Positions 59,095-64,000 of a stretch of 64,000 nucleotides of DNA are shown in pieces; position 1 is the first letter of the stretch; every line of letters begins with the position of its first letter. Both the position numbers and the translations under genes were made by a program. The stretch is taken from the NCBI GenBank assembly GCA_001931535.1, contig CP016211.1:12198377-12262376 (forward strand), in the 5' to 3' direction. The DNA comes from Minicystis rosea. GTDB taxonomy: Bacteria > Myxococcota_A > Polyangia > Polyangiales > Polyangiaceae. The notes under the pieces are model-generated. The model was given only the letters and a program-made list of their open reading frames with translations, searched no databases and had not been told where the DNA came from.

Positions 59095-60372
59095 TCAAGG
59101 CACGGGCGTGAACGTGTAGCTCGTGCCGGTGCCGTAATTGGCCGCTTGCCATTCGGCCGTGGCCGCCGTGCCCGCCGCGTTCTGCACACCGATGGTGGCG
59201 GATCCGCCGGCCGCGTTGGGCAGCGCGCCGAACATCGGCCCATAAAGCAAATCGATGACATCGGTGCCCTCGTGGAGGACGACGGTGAACGTGTAGTCGG
59301 AGTCGATGTCCGCCAGCGAGCCGGCGCGCCCGAGATGACTCCACGTCACGGCGAACGTGCGGCTCGGCGCAGCGCCGCTCGTGAGCGTGCACACGCCACC
59401 TTCACCCAAGTACGTGAGGATGTCCCAGAACGGGAAAATGGCCGGCCGCGGGACGGCGCATTGGTTGAAGAGAGAGCAGCTCGGCACGTTCCCGCTCGCG
59501 GGCAAAGCCACGCTCTTGGAAGGAGCGATGAGGCCATTCACACCCATGAGGAGCACACCGCGCCGATTGATCGTGGCCTTGCTGGTGGTCGTGTCGTAGA
59601 GCGTGAACGGGAAGGGGAGATCGATGACGCTGGTCATCGGCGTCCCCAGGCTGGTACCGCTGTCACAGGCGTTCACGAAGGGGAGGTTTTGCGCCGTGCG
59701 GTCGTAGCTCGTGTACGTCAGGCTCGAGACGACGCGGAACGCCATGACGGTGTCGGCGTCATCGGGGTTCTGAAATACCCAATCTCGCGAGCCGCCGTTG
59801 TCGGGAGAGACGCCGAGCACACCGGGCGCGGCCCCGGGCGCGCCGTACGACCAGAGCCCGAGCCCGTTGCCGAGGCCCATGGCAGCAGGATCGCTGATCC
59901 AGGCTTCGTGCGCGTCGAGCGGTTGGAGATTGCCATCGAGGATCGAGGTGACTTGAACGAAGACGTTGCTCAACGGGCGCGGGTAAAAGTGGTTGAGCGT
60001 GACGTTGGCGCAAAAGGCCTTCGACCCCGGCGCGACGCCCGGGCAGGAGTCACCCATGAAGGTGTCACCGACGGTGTTGGTGACCAATTCGACGCTGCTG
60101 TCCGGTCCCGAGCCGGGGTTGCCGTCCTGCACGATGGGCAGATCGTCGAGGCTCTGCGCGCCGAGGGCCGGTGCGGCCGATGACGCATGCGCGCCGGCTT
60201 TGGAGAATGTCATCGAGCGCAGCCGCGGGCGCGCGTGGGCCACCATCTCTGCGACGACGGTGCCGCGCGCGGGCGGCGCGGGCGGCGGCGGATCGGCCGA
60301 GCATCCGAGCGCGCACGAGATGGACAACAACGAACCAGCGCCGGCGCAGCCGGCCCGGGCGAAGCGACGCAT
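59095..60372 (-). CDS. Large lipoprotein with NIDO-like beta domain
   Basis: 425 residues; the ATG at 60372 is preferred because the signal (RRFARAGCAGAGSLLSIS) starts directly after it. The lipobox is ALGC. The mature part is beta-rich. Two domains can be guessed: about 90-215 (VTLNHFYPRPLSNVFVQVTS, GGSRDWVFQNPDDADTVMAF) and about 240-425 (FPFTLYDTTTSKATINRRG, AIFPFWDILTYLG, FAVTWSHLG, YTFTVVLHEGTDVIDLLYG), the latter like nidogen-type domains in bacterial surface proteins. No enzymatic motif. A surface structural or binding role is inferred. Confidence 0.78.
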   Translation of the reverse strand: MRRFARAGCAGAGSLLSISCALGCSADPPPPAPPARGTVVAEMVAHARPRLRSMTFSKAGAHASSAAPALGAQSLDDLPIVQDGNPGSGPDSSVELVTNTVGDTFMGDSCPGVAPGSKAFCANVTLNHFYPRPLSNVFVQVTSILDGNLQPLDAHEAWISDPAAMGLGNGLGLWSYGAPGAAPGVLGVSPDNGGSRDWVFQNPDDADTVMAFRVVSSLTYTSYDRTAQNLPFVNACDSGTSLGTPMTSVIDLPFPFTLYDTTTSKATINRRGVLLMGVNGLIAPSKSVALPASGNVPSCSLFNQCAVPRPAIFPFWDILTYLGEGGVCTLTSGAAPSRTFAVTWSHLGRAGSLADIDSDYTFTVVLHEGTDVIDLLYGPMFGALPNAAGGSATIGVQNAAGTAATAEWQAANYGTGTSYTFTPVP

Positions 60373-60481
60373 AGGGCCCCCAACGAGCGACGCCCGGCGG
60401 TCCACGAGAGGACCGTGGGGGCGCGCTCGGCGCCATCATGGATGCACGGGAGAGCCGCCTCGTCGCGCGCCCGACGCCGGG

Positions 60482-62095
60482 TCAGGCCGGATCCTCGTCG
60501 TAGCGAAGATCGATGTCGCCGATACGGATCACGTCGCCCGGGACGAGCGGGCGCGGCCTCTCCACGGGCTCGCCGTTCACCTGCGTCGGGTTGGTGCTGC
60601 GCATGTCCACGAGGAGGAAGCGCCCGCTGTGGCCCGCGATCATCGCGTGTTGTCGAGAGACGTTGGGATCGGCCACTTGGATGTCGGCGGTCACGGTCCG
60701 TCCAATCATCGCCTTCGGGCTCGCGAGGCGGTGCTCGGCCCCGCGGCGCTCGCCGTTCAGCACGACGAGCCGCGCCTTGGGCAGCGGGCCGGCGATGCTC
60801 GACATGACGTGCTCGCTCATCGGCATGGCCACGGAGCGCGGCGCCTCCGAGGCCATGGGCTTGTTGAGCTGCGACTTGCGGAAGGCTCGATATTGCTCGG
60901 CGTCGGGCCGCCGCTCCAGGGCCACGGCCTCGTCGATGATTTGCTCCAATGCTTCGGCGAGCGGTGATCCATCACCGGCGTGGAACCACGGCTCGGCCTG
61001 GACCTGGGTGATGAGCCTGCGCAACGTCGCCGCTGCGCCGTCGTAGTGCGCGCGATCGGCGAGCGCCCGCGCCTCTGCGCGCACCTCCTCCGTACGCACG
61101 AGCAGCACGGCGGCGCGCGCCGTGGGATCGACGCTGCGATCGACCATGCCGATCACGGTCGAGAGCGATATCTCGAGGGTGTGCGCGGCGCGCTCTCCCG
61201 CGCGCCGATACGACAAGGAGGCACGCAGGAGAGGCCACGATCCCAGCTCGCGCGGCGTCTCGAGCGCGAGCTCCGCCACCACGAGGTGGCGCGCGCCCGC
61301 GAGCAGATCGGGGACCTCCACGCAGAGACCCGCGGCGCCGAAGCGCGTGCTGGGCTTGCCGAGGAAGCGCGCGATCGCCACGCCCACCTCGGGCACCAGC
61401 GTGAGCTCGATGGCCTCGGCGACCACGTCGCCCTGCGTGCCGATGGCCTGCGCGAACTCGAGGGCGCAGATGCTGGGATCGGCGATGAAATGGTAGCGGC
61501 CCGCGCCGGCGTCGCTGATCGCGGTGAGCAGATCTTCGTGATGCGCCGCCCCGTAGCCCAGTGTGGAGACGCTCACGTCGGGACGCAGCGAGCGCGCGAG
61601 GCCCGCGAGATCGGAGGCCGTCGCGAGCCCGCGGTTGGGCGCGCCGTCGCTGAGGAGCAGGATCACCTGCCGCTCGTGCGGCCCGCGCTTCGGCATCATC
61701 TCCGCCGCGCGACGGAGGCCGGCCTCCACGTTGGTGCCGCCCTCGGCCACGAGGCGGTGCGTGCGCGACGAGATCGTCCGCCGATGCTCGGGCGTCGCCG
61801 GCGCCACGCGCGCGACCTCGGCGGCGCTGTCGGAGAAGGCCACGAGGCCCACCCGATCGCTCGGCTCGAGGAGCGCGAGCAGCCGATCGATCGACTGGAT
61901 CACCTGCTCGATCGGCGGCCCCATCATCGATCCCGAGATGTCGACCGCGAGCACGATCGTGAGCGGCGGCCGCGCTCGCTCGACGCCGCCCACGAGCGCC
62001 GTGATCTCCGCGACGAGATGGACACGCGTCACGATCCCGGGAGCGAGCCCGCGCTCATCGAGGGAGAGCGACGGAGCGAGCACGTGATCCTGCAT
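60482..62095 (-). CDS. VWA-domain protein with C-terminal FHA domain
   Basis: 537 residues from the ATG at 62095 (GGA 6 nt upstream). The VWA domain (about 40-225) has an intact MIDAS: DISGSMMG, EGGTNVEAG and LLSDGAPNRG. A beta-rich middle and a helical part follow. The last 80 residues form an FHA domain: MIGRTVTADIQVADPNVSRQ, then NPTQVNGEPV, which binds phospho-threonine. No signal peptide, so it is cytoplasmic. It is a plausible phosphoprotein-binding partner of Ser/Thr kinases. Stand-alone gene, divergent from the MerR gene. Confidence 0.9.
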   Translation of the reverse strand: MQDHVLAPSLSLDERGLAPGIVTRVHLVAEITALVGGVERARPPLTIVLAVDISGSMMGPPIEQVIQSIDRLLALLEPSDRVGLVAFSDSAAEVARVAPATPEHRRTISSRTHRLVAEGGTNVEAGLRRAAEMMPKRGPHERQVILLLSDGAPNRGLATASDLAGLARSLRPDVSVSTLGYGAAHHEDLLTAISDAGAGRYHFIADPSICALEFAQAIGTQGDVVAEAIELTLVPEVGVAIARFLGKPSTRFGAAGLCVEVPDLLAGARHLVVAELALETPRELGSWPLLRASLSYRRAGERAAHTLEISLSTVIGMVDRSVDPTARAAVLLVRTEEVRAEARALADRAHYDGAAATLRRLITQVQAEPWFHAGDGSPLAEALEQIIDEAVALERRPDAEQYRAFRKSQLNKPMASEAPRSVAMPMSEHVMSSIAGPLPKARLVVLNGERRGAEHRLASPKAMIGRTVTADIQVADPNVSRQHAMIAGHSGRFLLVDMRSTNPTQVNGEPVERPRPLVPGDVIRIGDIDLRYDEDPA

Positions 62096-62167
62096 GTTTT
62101 TCCAGGGTAGCCCGCGATCCCGAGCGGCGCTCCTGGGTGGAAGTGCGTGGTATTCCCGCGTACCGGG

Positions 62168-62196
62168 TTGACAGAACGACGGCACCCTCCTAAAAA
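62168..62196 (+). promoter_or_regulatory. Possible sigma-70 promoter of the MerR-iscS region
   Basis: TTGACA (62168-62173) and TAAAAA (62191-62196) are 17 bp apart. Transcription would begin near 62203, just before the palindrome at 62209-62234. Confidence 0.45.
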
Positions 62197-62208
62197 GGTG
62201 ACCCTAGG

Positions 62209-62234
62209 TAACCCTCACGCATACGTGAGGGTTA
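62209..62234. promoter_or_regulatory. Perfect 11-bp inverted repeat, likely MerR-type operator
   Basis: TAACCCTCACG (62209-62219) and CGTGAGGGTTA (62224-62234) pair perfectly around CATA. The layout resembles MerR-family operators, and it lies 10 bp before the regulator start. If it is a spacer operator, the -10 would be TAGAGT and the transcript nearly leaderless; if the upstream promoter is used, the site lies in the leader. Confidence 0.6.
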
Positions 62235-62243
62235 GAGTTGAGC

Positions 62244-62912
62244 ATGGGCAAGCTCCGACACCTCCCCGTTGCACCGGCACAAGCGGCTCCGTCGCCTCGC
62301 GACTCGGCCGCCGGTCGGGTGCCTCGTGTCTCCGGCGGCGCCGTCCCCGAGCTCATGCTCGCCGCGCACGTGCCGCCCGAGATCGACGAGCAAGCCGCGG
62401 GGGACGACGGCGAGCGCCTGCTTCAAGTGGGCGACATCGCCAAGGCGAGCGGGAAGACGGTCCGCGCCATTCACCATTACGAAGAGGTGGGCCTGCTCCG
62501 CCCGCACGCGCGATCGAAGGGTCGTTATCGTCTCTACGATCAAGCCGCGCTCGCCCGCGTGCGTTGGATTGGCAAGCTCCACGATCTCGGGCTCTCGCTC
62601 GCGCAGATCCAAGAGCTCGTGCACCTCTTCGAGACGTCGCCCTCCGCGCCCGGCGCCATGGGGAGCATCCGCGCCATCTACGCGCAGAAGCTCGATGAGA
62701 CGCGGGCGCAGATTCGGCATCTCACCGCGCTCGAGCGCGAGCTCGAAGCGAGCCTCTCGTACCTCGACACCTGCGACACCTGCGATCCGGCGGAGCTCGT
62801 GCGCGCGTGCTCGTGCTGTAACCACCACGACAAGACCCAGCCCGAGCCGCACCTCGTGGCGGGCATTCACGCTGGAAATGGCCGCGGACCGGGGACGACC
62901 TCGCCCGGCTGA
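62244..62912 (+). CDS. MerR-family regulator with Cys-rich C-terminus
   Basis: 222 residues from the ATG at 62244. An N-terminal extension of about 60 residues is followed by the MerR winged helix (QVGDIAKASGKTVRAIHHYE, EVGLLRPHARSKGRYRLYDQ) at about 61-100 and a dimer helix (ALERELEASLSYLD). The C-terminal tail has CDTCDPAELVRACSCCNHHD with five Cys and two His, a possible metal or Fe-S site. It is 14 bp upstream of the cysteine desulfurase gene, so it probably controls sulfur or Fe-S supply. The signal is unknown. Confidence 0.85.
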   Translation: MGKLRHLPVAPAQAAPSPRDSAAGRVPRVSGGAVPELMLAAHVPPEIDEQAAGDDGERLLQVGDIAKASGKTVRAIHHYEEVGLLRPHARSKGRYRLYDQAALARVRWIGKLHDLGLSLAQIQELVHLFETSPSAPGAMGSIRAIYAQKLDETRAQIRHLTALERELEASLSYLDTCDTCDPAELVRACSCCNHHDKTQPEPHLVAGIHAGNGRGPGTTSPG

Positions 62913-62926
62913 ATCGGAGCTTCGAA

Positions 62927-64000
62927 ATGGCGATCACCATCCCGATCTACATGGACTACCACGCCACGACGCCGGTCGATCCGCGCGTCCTCGACGTGAT
63001 GTTGCCCTACTTCAACGACAAGTTCGGCAACGCGGCGAGCCGCAGTCACCAGTTCGGCTGGACGGCGGAAGAGGCGGTGGGCGTCTCGCGGGAGAAAATC
63101 GCGGCCCTCATCGGCGCGCAGAACCCGAAGGAGATCGTCTTCACCTCGGGCGCGACCGAGAGCGACAACATGGCGATCAAGGGTGTGGCCCAGTTCTACA
63201 AGGAGAAGGGCAACCACATCATCACGACCGTGATCGAGCACAAGGCCGTGCTCGACACCTGCAAGCGCCTCGAAAAAGAGGGCTATCAGGTCACCTACCT
63301 GCCCGTGAGCAAGGAAGGTTTGGTCGATCCGGACGACGTCGCGAAGGCCCTCACCGACAAGACCATCCTCGTGAGCGTGATGCTCGCCAACAACGAGGTC
63401 GGCACGGTGCAGCCCATCGCCGAGATCGGCAAGCTCACGCGGAGCCGCGGCGTCCTCTTCCACACCGACGCGGTCCAGGGCATCGGCAAGACGCCGTTCG
63501 ACGTGGAGAAGATGAACGTCGATCTGGCCTCCATCACGGCCCACAAGATGTACGGGCCGAAGGGCGTGGGCGCGCTCTACGTGCGGCGCAGCAAGCCGCG
63601 CGTGCGCATCGTCGCGTCGATGGATGGCGGCGGCCACGAGTTCGGCATGCGCTCGGGCACGCTCAACGTGCCGGGCATCGTCGGCTTCGGCAAGGCGGCC
63701 GAGATCATGAAGGAGGAGGGCGTCGAGGAGGCCAAGCGCATCTTCGCCCTGCGCGAGCGCCTCCGCGGTCGTCTGCAGGCTTCGCTCGACGCGCTCCAGA
63801 TCAACGGCTCGCTCGAGCGCCGCCTCCCGGGCAACCTCAACATCTCGTTCTCGTTCGTCGAGGGCGAGGCGCTGATGATGGCCATCAAGGAGGTCGCCGT
63901 CTCCAGCGGATCGGCCTGCACCAGCGCGAGCCTCGAGCCCTCCTACGTGCTCCACGCCATGGGCGTCGGCGACGACCTGGCGCACTCGTCGATCCGCTTC
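62927..64000 (+). CDS. iscS: Cysteine desulfurase (IscS/NifS type), truncated by the window
   Basis: 358 residues visible from the ATG at 62927, with no stop before the edge. It removes sulfur from cysteine for Fe-S cluster and thio-cofactor assembly and uses PLP. Motifs: YMDYHATTPVDPRVLDVM, the RSHQFGW segment, FTSGATESDN, IEHKAVLDTC, the PLP-Lys segment SITAHKMYGPKGVGAL, and the active-site Cys loop SSGSACTSASLEPSYVL of the long-loop IscS group. It follows the MerR gene by 14 bp. Gene symbol reflects group I similarity; NifS cannot be fully excluded. Confidence 0.93.
   Translation, partial: MAITIPIYMDYHATTPVDPRVLDVMLPYFNDKFGNAASRSHQFGWTAEEAVGVSREKIAALIGAQNPKEIVFTSGATESDNMAIKGVAQFYKEKGNHIITTVIEHKAVLDTCKRLEKEGYQVTYLPVSKEGLVDPDDVAKALTDKTILVSVMLANNEVGTVQPIAEIGKLTRSRGVLFHTDAVQGIGKTPFDVEKMNVDLASITAHKMYGPKGVGALYVRRSKPRVRIVASMDGGGHEFGMRSGTLNVPGIVGFGKAAEIMKEEGVEEAKRIFALRERLRGRLQASLDALQINGSLERRLPGNLNISFSFVEGEALMMAIKEVAVSSGSACTSASLEPSYVLHAMGVGDDLAHSSIRF

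Overview
The window looks like chromosomal DNA of a myxobacterium, most likely in the order Polyangiales (Polyangium/Sorangium/Minicystis-like). The evidence is the very high GC content with strong GC3 bias, Hanks-type Ser/Thr kinases joined to PEGA or HEAT partners, a DUF1588/DUF1552 pair, many Cys-rich or Gly/Ser-linker lipoproteins, MopE-type metal-binding repeats, and many tandem paralogue families. The species assignment is inference. Gene ends were read by eye. GTG starts and 4-bp GTGA/ATGA stop-start overlaps are common. No tRNA, rRNA or CRISPR array was recognised.

Layout. 0-5.3 kb (minus): Ser/Thr kinase, PEGA protein and Cys-rich lipoprotein operon, then an S41 peptidase. 5.6-12.7 kb: RpoH-like sigma factor, metallo-beta-lactamase-fold hydrolase, a DUF218 protein coupled to a HEAT-cyclophilin lipoprotein, and a SUKH-domain protein. 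12.7-15.9 kb: four tandem paralogous small membrane proteins ending in LRWRF, each with its own TTGACG box. 15.9-17.5 kb: a non-coding array of short hairpins, then a coiled-coil protein. 17.8-21.8 kb: coupled DUF1588/DUF1552 secreted pair. 21.8-23.6 kb: an IS1182-like element inserted inside the stem of a large hairpin repeat.

23.6-30.9 kb is accessory: beta-helix lipoprotein, a LysM/peptidoglycan-binding protein - HExxH metalloprotease - three-TM protein cassette, a phosphoesterase, a crotonase, two structured 158-bp repeats and a small lipoprotein. 31.0-33.0 kb is a 2-kb element made of a large serine recombinase and a small coupled ORF. It is bounded by inverted arms, and its empty target site can be rebuilt from the flanks. 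33.2-37.9 kb: GH57 branching enzyme, hemC, a YceI lipoprotein and a zinc-ribbon protein. 38.0-45.7 kb: one operon of Ser/Thr kinase with helical repeats, a degenerate HD-GYP protein and a DUF4388/J-domain/TPR protein; the last two appear split by a frameshift in a run of six G.

45.9-50.0 kb: FAH-like protein, YbjN-like protein, orphan TRAP-type binding protein and metK. 50.2-57.2 kb: five tandem paralogous lipoproteins with a MopE-type calcium-binding motif and a choice-of-anchor-like C-terminal domain. 57.1-64.0 kb: lipoate-ligase-like protein, DUF4241 lipoprotein, a large lipoprotein, a VWA-FHA protein, and a MerR regulator next to an IscS-type cysteine desulfurase cut by the window edge.

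The least ordinary signals are the minimal serine-recombinase element, the hairpin array at 16.1-16.5 kb, the mutually exclusive palindromes at 36.8 kb, the frameshift-split HD-GYP/J-domain protein, and the metalloprotease cassette.
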